A DNA stretch of 64,000 nucleotides, taken from Paraburkholderia sp. BL21I4N1. Lineage in GTDB: Bacteria > Pseudomonadota > Gammaproteobacteria > Burkholderiales > Burkholderiaceae. Below are positions 7,829 to 16,392 of the stretch, in pieces. The position numbers and the translations under genes were made by a program. The stretch lies in contig NZ_PVEN01000006.1 in the NCBI RefSeq assembly GCF_002973525.1, forward strand, positions 186,001 to 250,000. The letters are read 5' to 3'. The notes beneath the pieces were generated by a model that had not been told where the DNA came from, made no database searches, and saw nothing but the letters and a program-made list of their open reading frames with translations. Position 1 is the first letter of the stretch; the number at the start of each line of letters is the position of its first letter.

Positions 7829-9655
7829 TCAGGCCATCGGCTCGGCCTCGCGGCCGGCCGTCGTCGCGTCTTTACCGGCCCTCGCCTGCGCCTCTTCCTG
7901 CTGGGCGCGCTGTTCGCGCCGACGCATTTCAAGCAGATCGTGATAGCGCAAATACGCGCACCGTCCGCCGGATTTGGCTGCGTACATGGCCGCGTCGGCA
8001 TTCAGCAGCAGTTCTTCGGCCGTGCCGCTGTCGTCCGGGAACTGGCTGATGCCGATGCTCGCGCCCACGTTCATGCTTTGGCCGTCCATCAGGAGGGTTT
8101 CGTTCAGCGTGCCCATGATGCGCGACGCGATTGCAGGAGCCGCCTCCGCGGAACGCGGCCCCTCGATCAGCACGATGAACTCGTCGCCGCCGAGTCGCGC
8201 CACCACGTCGGCGGAACACAGCACCTGCTTCAGCCGGCGCGCCACCGCGACCAGCACCTTGTCGCCGATCGAGTGGCCGAACTGGTCGTTGATCTGCTTG
8301 AAGCGGTCGAGGTCGACGAACAGCACCGCCAGGCCTTCCTGGCGCCGCGTGGCTTCGTCGATCGCGCTTTCGAGCTTCTGCATGAACAGCATGCGGTTCG
8401 GCAAGCCGGTGAGCCCGTCGTGCGTTGCCAGATGCACGAGCTCGCGTTGCTTGGCGTGCAGCACGTCCATCTGCGATTTGATTTCGCGGCGCAGACGATC
8501 GAAGCAACGCGCCAGCACGCCGATCTCGTCGGTGCGCTTGAGCGGCAGCGTCTCCATGGCATGTTCGGCGAACAGATGGGTGGCGGCGTGCGCGAGCAGA
8601 TGCAGCGGTTTGGTCAGCGCGCGCGCGAACAGCACGGCAAGGCCCAGCGCCAGTGCACTAAACACCAGCACCATGCGCACGATACGATCTCCAAGCAGAT
8701 TCGCGCCGGACAACACGTCCTCGAGCGGCTTGGCGAGGCCGAGCACGATAAAACGGTTGCCCGCGGAGTCGCCGAACGGCCGGCGCACGAAGGCGAGTAC
8801 CTGACCGGCTGCCTGCCTCGGCTTCACGAGGCCGTTGACGAGAATTTCGCTTTGCGACTGCTCGAAAAGCGGTTTGGTGACGGAGAAACTATCCTGGATC
8901 AACACACGCCGGCCGCGGTCGAAGCCGAAGGTTTTCGACGGATCGGGATGGACCAGGAAATCGCCCCACTCGTTGGTGAGATACACCTGGTAGTCGCTCG
9001 GCAAATCGCTTTGCAAACGCTTGAGCAATCCGGCGAGATCGACGTCGATCACCACCACGCCCACCACCTCGCCGTTCGCGTTCGCCACCGGCGTGCCGAG
9101 CCGCAAGGTCGGTTTGCCCTCGGCGCCATGCGCGCCGTATTCGTGATTGACCGAGATCGGCGACGTGTAGATGCGGCCCGGCGAAAACGCCAGCGTCTCG
9201 AACACATACGCGAACTGGCCTTTTTCCTGCAGGCTGTTGCCCTGCACGCGCACGAGGCCGTCGCCGTCGCGGTCGAAGCGGATCAGTTCGAGCCCGTAGT
9301 GCTGCCGCGCGATCAAACGGATCTGAAGATATTCGGGGTGATGGATCATGAAGCTCGAATACACCTGCGCCAACTGCTCGCGCGCCGGGTTCTTGCCGAG
9401 ACCGTCGTCGGTTTGCGCGACGTCCGCCGCGGACGGCAAGCTCGCGAGCACCTGGGCGTCGGCGCCGACGTCGTCGATCGAGGCGGAAAAGCGCTGACCT
9501 AGCAGTTCGGTGGACGTCAGCAGACTGTGGCCGGCTTCGTTCACCAGCATCGTGCGATTGGCGCGATACGCGTAATAGCCGGTCGCGCCGGACGCGAGCA
9601 CGCCGATGCACGCGAGCAGCACCGACAATTTGACGGTCAGGCCGGGCCGTATCAT
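7829..9655 (-). CDS. Membrane diguanylate cyclase with periplasmic Cache sensor and HAMP
   Basis: This 608-aa protein has an N-terminal membrane segment (about 8-27), a large periplasmic region of double-Cache type, a second membrane segment, and a HAMP domain (RALTKPL onward). A GGDEF domain with intact GGDEF at about 489-493 follows, so it should make cyclic di-GMP. The RxxD product-inhibition site is not conserved: Cys replaces the Arg (CSADVVAR), so feedback inhibition may be missing. Its ATG (9653-9655) overlaps the stop of the upstream binding-protein gene (TGATG), a strong sign of coupled translation. That protein may act as its ligand-sensing partner. Confidence 0.93.
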   Translation of the reverse strand: MIRPGLTVKLSVLLACIGVLASGATGYYAYRANRTMLVNEAGHSLLTSTELLGQRFSASIDDVGADAQVLASLPSAADVAQTDDGLGKNPAREQLAQVYSSFMIHHPEYLQIRLIARQHYGLELIRFDRDGDGLVRVQGNSLQEKGQFAYVFETLAFSPGRIYTSPISVNHEYGAHGAEGKPTLRLGTPVANANGEVVGVVVIDVDLAGLLKRLQSDLPSDYQVYLTNEWGDFLVHPDPSKTFGFDRGRRVLIQDSFSVTKPLFEQSQSEILVNGLVKPRQAAGQVLAFVRRPFGDSAGNRFIVLGLAKPLEDVLSGANLLGDRIVRMVLVFSALALGLAVLFARALTKPLHLLAHAATHLFAEHAMETLPLKRTDEIGVLARCFDRLRREIKSQMDVLHAKQRELVHLATHDGLTGLPNRMLFMQKLESAIDEATRRQEGLAVLFVDLDRFKQINDQFGHSIGDKVLVAVARRLKQVLCSADVVARLGGDEFIVLIEGPRSAEAAPAIASRIMGTLNETLLMDGQSMNVGASIGISQFPDDSGTAEELLLNADAAMYAAKSGGRCAYLRYHDLLEMRRREQRAQQEEAQARAGKDATTAGREAEPMA

Positions 9656-10803
9656 CAGAAACGCTCCGAGCGATCGCCGGACACGATTCGAGCCCACAGG
9701 TCCTCGCGCCGCTGAATATCCTCCACCGTACCGATCCACACGATGTGCGCATTGTCGCTGTTGTCGACCGGCGCGCTGAGCGTGTTGGCGAGCCCCTGGC
9801 GTTGCGTGAGCAAGCCGCTCACGCCGGGTTCGAGCATGTAGTTGATCCATGCGAGCGCGAGCGCGGGATCCTGCGCTGAACGCGTCATCGACCAGCAATC
9901 GAGCCACGCGAGCGCGCCTTCGTCCGGAATCACATAGCCCACGTCCGCGCCTGCGCGACGCAGCAATTCGACCTGCTGGGTGCCGTAATTGCCGAACATC
10001 AGCGCCACCTTGTGCTGCATGAAGACCGCGGTCGCTTCTTCGGGCAGCGTGTAGTAGGTCAACAGATTGCGGCGCAGATCGACGAGTTTCTGCGCGATCG
10101 TGTGAATCTGCGTGGCGTCGAGCTGAAACGGATGCGGATAGCCGAGCGCCAGCGCGGTGAACGAGAAGTTGTGCTGCGCGCTGTTGAAGTCGAGCACCTT
10201 GCCGCGATACTTCGGATTCCATAACTCGCGCATGGAACGCGGCGGCACCGCGATCTGCTTGCGATCGTAGATCAGACCCATCGACGAATACGTGAACGGA
10301 ATCGCGTAGACCTTGCCCGCGGACGTCAGGCCTTCGATCGACGTGCGCGCCTGAAATCGCGGCAGTTGCAGTTTCGTGTTCGGCAGGCTCGCCAGATCGA
10401 GCGGCGCGAGCAAATTAGCGCGCGTATAGCGCTGGATTTCGGCGGTGTTGGCGGCGAGCACGTCGAACGGCGGCGTGTCTTTACTGTGCATCAGCGCCCA
10501 CAGCGCCTCGTCGGAATCGGCCAGCGTGACCTCGACCTTGACCTTGTAGCGCGACTCGAAGGTCTTGACCACGTCGTCGTCGGCGTAACCGGGCCATGCC
10601 AGCACGCGCAGGATTTTCTCGCCGGCTCGGGCCGGCGCGGCGGATAAAAGCCCGCAGCAGAAAACCGCGCCGCTCAGAAGCGCCAGAAATACGGATAACG
10701 CCCGACGGCGCGAACCATTCGCGCGAGCTGCGGCGCCCGCGATTCTCCGCGGGAAGAATCGTTTACAACAGCCCATGTCATCTGCCATCAACATCTTGTG
10801 CAT
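9655..10803 (-). CDS. Polyamine-type periplasmic substrate-binding protein
   Basis: This is a protein of about 380 aa of the PotD/PotF extracellular solute-binding family. It has a hydrophobic signal segment ending near PARAG and the usual LRVLAWPGYADDDVV mature start. Several starts are possible (GTG 10812, ATG 10803, 10794, 10788, 10776); none has a clear SD, so the N-terminus is uncertain. No permease or ATPase gene is adjacent. Instead its stop overlaps the start of a Cache-HAMP-GGDEF protein, an arrangement like NspS-MbaA in Vibrio, where a polyamine-binding protein signals to a c-di-GMP enzyme. The ligand is inferred from family only. Confidence 0.85.
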   Translation of the reverse strand: MHKMLMADDMGCCKRFFPRRIAGAAARANGSRRRALSVFLALLSGAVFCCGLLSAAPARAGEKILRVLAWPGYADDDVVKTFESRYKVKVEVTLADSDEALWALMHSKDTPPFDVLAANTAEIQRYTRANLLAPLDLASLPNTKLQLPRFQARTSIEGLTSAGKVYAIPFTYSSMGLIYDRKQIAVPPRSMRELWNPKYRGKVLDFNSAQHNFSFTALALGYPHPFQLDATQIHTIAQKLVDLRRNLLTYYTLPEEATAVFMQHKVALMFGNYGTQQVELLRRAGADVGYVIPDEGALAWLDCWSMTRSAQDPALALAWINYMLEPGVSGLLTQRQGLANTLSAPVDNSDNAHIVWIGTVEDIQRREDLWARIVSGDRSERF

Positions 10804-11305
10804 ATACAACACCGTTTAGCAGAAGGCCCGGCCGACGAACGCCAGCACGCGGAGAGGCTCCGCGCAAATGGTGTTCGGTGACTTTCTTCAGACAGATACG
10901 CTCATTGCGCCGCGAGAAGCGAGCGCGAGGAGCTTTGATGATAGCGCTAAAGCAATACAATTTTGTTTTCGGCCACGACGGTGTCGGGAAAAACGGGCAA
11001 GCTGGCGTGCCCGGTCAAACGGGCACATCTGCATTAACGGCGATTTATGCGGAATCTTTAATTTGGCGGGCTGTCGCTTGAAGCGCTCGCGCATGGTAAT
11101 AGGTCGTAATCAACTTCGCTTAATAAAGCGATTCGAAGAGATAACTATGCCCAATGAGTTATGGTATTAAGCGGGCCGGCGTCGGGGCAATACTTCAAGA
11201 AGAACGGCTCGGCTGCCGATAACGTTAACTTGTCCCAGGCCGCTAATGGCCACGGGCAGAGCATGAAGCGAACCGGTTTTCGGGTCGTCGAACAAGACCA
11301 CCACA
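10804..11305. other. Intergenic region, about 500 bp, no confident gene
   Basis: This stretch separates the minus-strand binding-protein gene from a small plus-strand gene. It is AT-richer than the genes around it and must carry the promoter of the binding-protein/cyclase operon. A seven-codon frame at 11146-11169 (MPNELWY) follows gaagagataact, but nothing else supports it. I found no RNA gene or strong hairpin. Confidence 0.4.
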
Positions 11306-11563
11306 ATGCGCTTGAAGAAAACAGAATGGATGTTGCTGGCCGTCGTGGCCGGCTCGGTAATGGGTTTTGGCAACTGGCTGCAAGGCGAAATGAACCGCGC
11401 GACGCTCGCGCGTATTCAGCGCGATTCGAGCAACCCGCAGGATTTGCAGGATTCGCATGGCGCATGCGCGGGCATGAGCGCACGCGAAGCGGAAATGATG
11501 GGCAAAGGCGAACTCTGGTGCGGCGCGGTCGGCACTTTAAGCCCCACCACATTCTCGCGTTAA
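11306..11563 (+). CDS. Small single-pass membrane protein, unknown
   Basis: This is an 85-aa protein with one N-terminal membrane segment (about residues 8-24, WMLLAVVAGSVMGFGNW) after a basic start, so it is probably anchored in the inner membrane with the rest outside. Two cysteines occur in the outer part (HGAC and LWCG). Codon use is typical of the genome (GC-ending codons), which supports it as real. I do not recognise the family. The nearest genes are not functionally suggestive. Confidence 0.6.
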   Translation: MRLKKTEWMLLAVVAGSVMGFGNWLQGEMNRATLARIQRDSSNPQDLQDSHGACAGMSAREAEMMGKGELWCGAVGTLSPTTFSR

Positions 11564-11751
11564 AAGCTATCCTCACCCGCCATCCGGTGTTTCACTAGCT
11601 TCCCAATATTTTTGAACTGATAAGCTTGGCGCGCGCTGCTGGCCGCCCCGGCTGGCGGCTTCCACCCAAGCCCGGTCGTGAGTCGCGCCGGGCGGCCCGC
11701 CGCGGCAAAACCGCATACGGGCGTATTTGAACTACACCGAGGAGTTAAACA

Positions 11752-12534
11752 GTGAAAAAACTGCTAGCGGCTTTGACGGTTGCTCTGCTTGCAACGGTCT
11801 CGATTGGCGCACACGCTAAAGATTGGTCGACTATCCGTTTTGGCGTTGACGCCAGCTATCCCCCGTTCGAGTCCAAAGGCTCGGATGGCAAGCTCGTTGG
11901 CTTCGACATCGACCTCGGCAATGAAATCTGCACGCGCCTGAAAGCCAAATGCGTGTGGGTCGAAAACGATTTCGACGGCATGATCCCGGCCCTGAAGGCG
12001 AAGAAGTTCGACGGCGTGCTGTCGTCCATGTCCATGACGCCGCAACGCGCCGAACAGATCGCTTTCTCGTCGAAACTGTTCAATACGCCGACCCGCCTCG
12101 TGTCGAAGAAAGGCTCGGGCGTGATGCCGACGGCTGACTCGCTGAAGGGCAAGGCGGTGGGCGTCGAGCAGGGCACGATCCAGGAAACCTACGCGAAGAC
12201 CTACTGGGAGCCGAAGGGCGTGAAGGTCGTTCCGTATCAGAACCAGGATCAGGTCTATGCCGACTTGCTGTCGGGTCGTCTGGACGCGTCGCTGCAAGAC
12301 GCCGTGGAAGCTGAAATCGGCTTCCTGAAGACGCCGCGCGGCGCGGGCTACGATTTCGCAGGCAAGGATATCGTCGACGAGAAGGTCCTCGGCAACGGCG
12401 CAGGCATCGGCATGCGCAAGGAAGACACCGATCTGAAGGCGAAGGTCGACAAGGCAATCGCCGACATCATCAAGGACGGTACGTACAAGAAGCTCGAGAA
12501 GAAGTACTTCGACTTCGACGTGTACGGCAGCTAA
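11752..12534 (+). CDS. Basic amino acid ABC transporter periplasmic binding protein
   Basis: This 260-aa protein of the HisJ/ArgT family has a signal peptide (cleavage near GAHA-K). It shows the family's mature start FGVDASYPPFESK, the GFDIDL motif and AIADIIKDGTYKKLEKKYF at the end. It should bind lysine, arginine, ornithine or histidine in the periplasm; specificity cannot be told. A strong RBS (gaggag) precedes ATG 11752. No permease or ATPase genes follow, and a terminator comes directly after it, so it is transcribed alone and would work with a transporter encoded elsewhere. Confidence 0.9.
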   Translation: MKKLLAALTVALLATVSIGAHAKDWSTIRFGVDASYPPFESKGSDGKLVGFDIDLGNEICTRLKAKCVWVENDFDGMIPALKAKKFDGVLSSMSMTPQRAEQIAFSSKLFNTPTRLVSKKGSGVMPTADSLKGKAVGVEQGTIQETYAKTYWEPKGVKVVPYQNQDQVYADLLSGRLDASLQDAVEAEIGFLKTPRGAGYDFAGKDIVDEKVLGNGAGIGMRKEDTDLKAKVDKAIADIIKDGTYKKLEKKYFDFDVYGS

Positions 12535-12577
12535 GCCCTCCCCGCGCGCCTGACGGCGCGCGTGCCGGCTTGCAGAC

Positions 12578-12611
12578 AACGGGCTCCGCCACACGCGGGG
12601 CCCGTTTCGTT
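12578..12611 (+). terminator. Rho-independent terminator after the binding-protein gene
   Basis: A 12-bp stem (aacgggctccgc paired with gcggggcccgtt, one G-T pair) with a 5-nt loop is followed by tttcgttt. It ends the single-gene transcript of the amino-acid-binding protein. Confidence 0.75.
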
Positions 12612-12809
12612 TGTGCCGGCTTGTGCCCGCGAGTGCCGGCGGGTGCCGGTCCACGTCGCCGGTCGAAGCACGCCGTGTGGCAGATCGGCTAAGATCGTGC
12701 GGTCGAGGCGCGTGAGGCACGCCGCCCCGGCCCTGCTGCCCAACCTGCTTTCCCACTGAAATCAACGACCTAGCGCGGCACGCCCCGCTTGCCCGCGACT
12801 CCGAAGACC

Positions 12810-13925
12810 ATGCAAACCCAAACCCATCCGCTGATTGCCCCGACGCTCGGCACTGCCCGTAACCTGACGAGTTTTCATTACGGTTCCGGCGGCGGGCAGA
12901 AGATTTATATCCAGTCGTCGCTGCACGCCGACGAGTTGCCCGGCATGCTGGTGTCGTGGGAACTGCGCCGCAAACTGGCCGCGCTGGAAGCCGCCGGCAA
13001 GGTACGCGGCGAAGTCGTGATCGTGCCGGTCGCCAACCCGATCGGCCTGAATCAGCACTTTCTCGGTCATCTGACGGGCCGCTTCGAAACCAACACCGCG
13101 CAGAACTTCAACCGCAATTTCCACGATCTGTCGGCGCTGGTGCAACCGGTGATCGAGGCGCGCCTGACCGACGACATCGACGCTAACCGCAGCGCCATCC
13201 GTACCGCCATGCGCGAGGCACTCGACGCGCAAACGCCGGCCACCGAACTCGAGTCGCAACGTCTGGCACTGCAAAAACTCTCGTACGACGCCGACGTCGT
13301 GCTCGATCTGCATTGCGACTGGGAAGCCGCGCTGCACCTCTACACGAACCCCGACCTGTGGCCGGAAGTCGAGCCGCTCGCGCGCTATCTGGACGCGAAG
13401 GCCTCGCTGCTGGCGCTCAATTCGGTGGGCAACCCGTTCGACGAAATTCACAGCTTCTGCTGGTCGGATCTGCGCGGCCGTTTCGGCGAGCGCTTCCCGA
13501 TTCCGAACGGCTCGATCTCGGTCACGATCGAACTGCGCGGCCAGCGCGAGGTGTCGTACGAGTACGCCGAGCGCGACGCGCAGGCGATCATTGAGTATCT
13601 GACCTCGCGCGGCGTGATCGACGGTACGGCCGCCCCGCTGCCGCCGCTGGAATTCGCCGCCACGCCGCTGGCCGGCGCCGAGCCGATCGTCGCGCCGATT
13701 AGCGGCGTGCTGGTGTACCGCTGCGAAGTCGGCACCTGGGTCGACGTCGACCATGCAATCGCCGATATCGTCGACCCCCTGACGGATCGCGTCGTCACGC
13801 TGAAGAGCAGCGTGGCCGGCGTGCTGTATGCGCGGCATCTGACGCGCTTCGCGACGGCCGGGCTGGAGTTCGCGCGGATTGCCGGCGCGAAGGCGTTCAG
13901 AAGCGGCTCGTTGCTGAGCAATTGA
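12810..13925 (+). CDS. Succinylglutamate desuccinylase/aspartoacylase-family zinc hydrolase
   Basis: This is a 371-aa M14-like zinc amidohydrolase. The zinc motif HADE lies in IQSSLHADELPGML (about residues 34-47 from this start), with a third histidine in LDLHCDW. The C-terminal part (about 290-360) looks like the beta-barrel domain of the AstE/AspA family. It is longer than AstE and closer to uncharacterised deacylases. A TTG at 12789 is in frame, but ATG 12810 is the likelier start. The substrate is unknown; the amino-acid binding protein upstream is separated by a terminator. Confidence 0.85.
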   Translation: MQTQTHPLIAPTLGTARNLTSFHYGSGGGQKIYIQSSLHADELPGMLVSWELRRKLAALEAAGKVRGEVVIVPVANPIGLNQHFLGHLTGRFETNTAQNFNRNFHDLSALVQPVIEARLTDDIDANRSAIRTAMREALDAQTPATELESQRLALQKLSYDADVVLDLHCDWEAALHLYTNPDLWPEVEPLARYLDAKASLLALNSVGNPFDEIHSFCWSDLRGRFGERFPIPNGSISVTIELRGQREVSYEYAERDAQAIIEYLTSRGVIDGTAAPLPPLEFAATPLAGAEPIVAPISGVLVYRCEVGTWVDVDHAIADIVDPLTDRVVTLKSSVAGVLYARHLTRFATAGLEFARIAGAKAFRSGSLLSN

Positions 13926-13997
13926 GAATCGGGCAAGCGGGCCGCACCATCGGCCTTGGGGCCCGAGTAGTCAGGCTTCTTCGAGCATCTCAAGCAG

Positions 13998-14027
13998 AAC
14001 GCCCGCTGAAAACAGCGGGCGTTTTGC
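13998..14027. terminator. Bidirectional terminator between convergent genes
   Basis: A perfect 11-bp stem (aacgcccgctg with cagcgggcgtt) closes a 4-nt aaaa loop and is followed by a short T-rich stretch. It lies between the desuccinylase-like gene (plus) and the MetQ-like gene (minus) and can serve both. Confidence 0.85.
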
Positions 14028-14053
14028 GTTGACGCGGAGACCGCCCAGCAGGC

Positions 14054-14860
14054 TCAGAACGCCGGAATAATCGCGCCTTTGAACTGCGTGTCGATGTACT
14101 TGCGCACCTCATCCGATTCATACGCCGCGACCAGCTTCTTCACCCACGGCTGATTGCGGTCCTGCACGCGTACGGCGATCAGATTCGCATACGGGCCTTT
14201 CAGATCCTCGATCGCGATCGCGTCTTTGGTCGGCTGCAGGCCGGCCTTGACCGCGTAGTCGGTGTTGATCGACGCCGCGTCGAGGTCGTCGAGCGCGCGC
14301 GGCAATTGCGCGGCATCCAGTTCCACCAGCTTGATCTTCTTCGGATTCTCGGCGACGTCGAGCGGCGTCGCGTTGACGCCGTTCGTACCGACGCCCGGCT
14401 TCAGCTTGATCACGCCGTACTTCTGCAACAGCAACAAAGCGCGATTGCCGTTCGACGGATCGTTCTGGATCCCGACCTTCGCGCCCTCCGGCAGGTCCTT
14501 GAGCGACTTCAGCTTTTTCGAGTAGAAGCCCATCGGCGAAACGTAGGTCAAACCGACGTTGACGATCTTGTAGCCGCGCTGCTTGATCTGGCTGTCCAGA
14601 AACGGTTGATGCTGGAAGCCGTTGGCGTCGAGATCGCCCGAGTCGAGCGCGGCGTTCGGCTGCACGTAATCGTTGAACTCGATCACCTTCACGTTCAGGC
14701 CTTCACGCGCCGCGACTTTGGTTACGACCGACCAGATCTGCGCATCCGGGCCGCTCATCGTGCCGATCTTAAGTTCCTTGTCAGCGGCGTGCGCAAACGT
14801 TGCGGTTAACGAAATAGCGGCGATTGCCAGCAGATTCTGGATGATTGTCCGACGTTGCAT
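14054..14860 (-). CDS. MetQ/NlpA-family methionine-type binding protein
   Basis: This 268-aa periplasmic binding protein shows the NlpA/MetQ pattern: LKIGTMSGPDAQIW after the signal, GFQHQPFLD, KVGIQNDPSNGNRALLLL and AASINTDYAV. It should bind D/L-methionine or a related compound for an ABC importer. The signal sequence ends THAHAA-like (TATFAHA-A) with no lipobox cysteine, so unlike classical MetQ it is probably soluble. ATG 14860 has a ggggaaaa SD; an upstream TTG (14875) is less likely. No metN or metI is adjacent. Confidence 0.88.
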   Translation of the reverse strand: MQRRTIIQNLLAIAAISLTATFAHAADKELKIGTMSGPDAQIWSVVTKVAAREGLNVKVIEFNDYVQPNAALDSGDLDANGFQHQPFLDSQIKQRGYKIVNVGLTYVSPMGFYSKKLKSLKDLPEGAKVGIQNDPSNGNRALLLLQKYGVIKLKPGVGTNGVNATPLDVAENPKKIKLVELDAAQLPRALDDLDAASINTDYAVKAGLQPTKDAIAIEDLKGPYANLIAVRVQDRNQPWVKKLVAAYESDEVRKYIDTQFKGAIIPAF

Positions 14861-15148
14861 ACGTTTTCCCCACAAGCAATGTTATTGGTAGGGACGCATC
14901 GTCGCATGCGCCAACCGCCGGGAAAACCAATCGTTTTTCACACGCTTAGATGGCGAAAAGTGAAAAAGCTTATATGCGGCGCGGCTTGCGCGAATTCGCC
15001 GGGCAAAGCTATGTGAGTGTCGCGCGGGCGCGACAGATTTCAAAAATAAGCAAAGCTGTCACATACCTTACTCTGCGTTCCCTTAAATTTCGGGCCATCG
15101 CACGACCCTGCCAAAGAGCACGGCTTGGCGATCGCTCAATTTTTTATC

Positions 15149-15161
15149 GGAGAAAGTCTTG
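15149..15161 (+). promoter_or_regulatory. RBS that sets a TTG start for the porin
   Basis: The sequence ggagaaagtcttg places a ggaga Shine-Dalgarno element five or six bases before TTG 15159-15161. The next codons are AAC AAG AAA, giving the standard porin signal N-terminus MNKKV. No ATG lies nearby in frame. Confidence 0.8.
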
Positions 15162-16301
15162 AACAAGAAAGTATTTGCCGCCGCTACGCTCGCAGTCTTC
15201 GCTTCCGCCGCTCACGCACAAAGCAGCGTCACGCTGTACGGCCTGATCGACGCAGGTTTCACGTACAGCAATCACGCCAACGCTCAAGCTCAGCACCTGT
15301 ACCAATACGGTGACGGCGTCGCTCAAGGTAGCCGTTGGGGCCTGCGCGGCACGGAAGACTTGGGTGGCGGTCTGAAAGCGCTGTTCGTGTTGGAAAACGG
15401 TTTTAATTCGGGCACCGGCGCACTGGGTCAAGGCAGCTCGCTGTTCGGCCGCCAGGCTTACGTCGGTCTCTCGCAAAACGGTATCGGCTCGCTGACATTC
15501 GGCCGCCAGTACTCGTTCTCGACGGACTATCTGGGCGGCTCGTACACCAACGGCGGCCAGACCGTCGCGGGCAACTACGGCTACCACATCAACGACATCG
15601 ACCAGCTCACGTCGAGCCGTATCAGCAACGCAGTTAAGTTCAGCAGCGCGAACTTCGCGGGCCTGACGTTCGGCGCAATGTACGGCTTCTCGAACCAGGC
15701 TGGGGCATTTGCAGGCGCACCGGGCACGGGCGGTTCGTCGTCGGCTTACAGCTTCGGCGTGAACTACGCGAACGGCCCGTTCGGTATCGGCGCGGCGTAC
15801 ACGGACATCCGCTACCCGGGTTCGGCATCGCCGACGACCTTCTCGACGACGCTGGCAAATTCGTCGATCAGTGGCGTGGCTAAGGATCTGGCAACGGTTG
15901 GCGTTGGCGCCAAGTACTCGATCGGCGCAGCGACTGCGTACGCTCTGTGGACGCACACGAACATCGAGCAGATCGCGGGCCACATGACGACGTTCAACGC
16001 TTATGAAGTGGGCGGCAAGTACGCGTTCACGCCGGCTATCACGGGCGCACTGGGCTACACGTACATGCAAGCCAAGGACCAGACCAACGGCCACTGGAAC
16101 CAGTTCGACGCAAGCGCCGACTACGCTCTGAGCAAGCGCACCGACGTGTACCTGCTTGGCGTGTATCAGCAAGCCAAGGGCACGAACTCGAAGGGTGCGG
16201 CTCTGCAAGCACAGATCGGTTCGAGCTCGAGCAGCTTCCTGCCGGCAGCTGGCGCGAACACGCAGTTGGCCGTGCGCGTCGGTATCCGTCACAAGTTCTA
16301 A
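15159..16301 (+). CDS. Outer-membrane trimeric porin (Burkholderia OpcP/Omp38 type)
   Basis: This is a 380-aa porin of the Gram-negative porin_4 family. The signal peptide is cleaved at SAAHA-Q, followed by the hallmark SSVTLYGLIDAGF first strand and RWGLRGTEDLGGGLKA. The glycine-, tyrosine- and asparagine-rich beta strands follow, and the terminal strand VRVGIRHKF ends in Phe, as needed for BAM recognition. Translation starts at TTG with a good SD. Codons are strongly biased to those of highly expressed genes, and a terminator follows at once, consistent with an abundant single-gene product. Confidence 0.95.
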   Translation: MNKKVFAAATLAVFASAAHAQSSVTLYGLIDAGFTYSNHANAQAQHLYQYGDGVAQGSRWGLRGTEDLGGGLKALFVLENGFNSGTGALGQGSSLFGRQAYVGLSQNGIGSLTFGRQYSFSTDYLGGSYTNGGQTVAGNYGYHINDIDQLTSSRISNAVKFSSANFAGLTFGAMYGFSNQAGAFAGAPGTGGSSSAYSFGVNYANGPFGIGAAYTDIRYPGSASPTTFSTTLANSSISGVAKDLATVGVGAKYSIGAATAYALWTHTNIEQIAGHMTTFNAYEVGGKYAFTPAITGALGYTYMQAKDQTNGHWNQFDASADYALSKRTDVYLLGVYQQAKGTNSKGAALQAQIGSSSSSFLPAAGANTQLAVRVGIRHKF

Positions 16302-16353
16302 GCGAGTCTTTGCCGGCGAGGAGCGCAAGCGCCTTGCCGGTTCAAGATTCAGG

Positions 16354-16382
16354 AAAAACGCCCTACGGGGCGTTTTTCTATT
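16354..16382. terminator. Terminator after the porin gene
   Basis: The stem aaaaacgccc / gggcgttttt with a tacg loop runs into a T-stretch on both strands. It lies between the porin (plus) and the nitronate monooxygenase gene (minus), so it probably works in both directions. Confidence 0.85.
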
Positions 16383-16392
16383 TCTGCTCGCC

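Noticed and set aside
10012..10647. Frames on the plus strand overlapping the polyamine-type binding protein gene
   Set aside because: They overlap a well supported minus-strand gene and lack SD sites and family features.
11146..11169. A seven-codon leader peptide, MPNELWY
   Set aside because: No attenuator or coupled gene follows it and the pattern could arise by chance.
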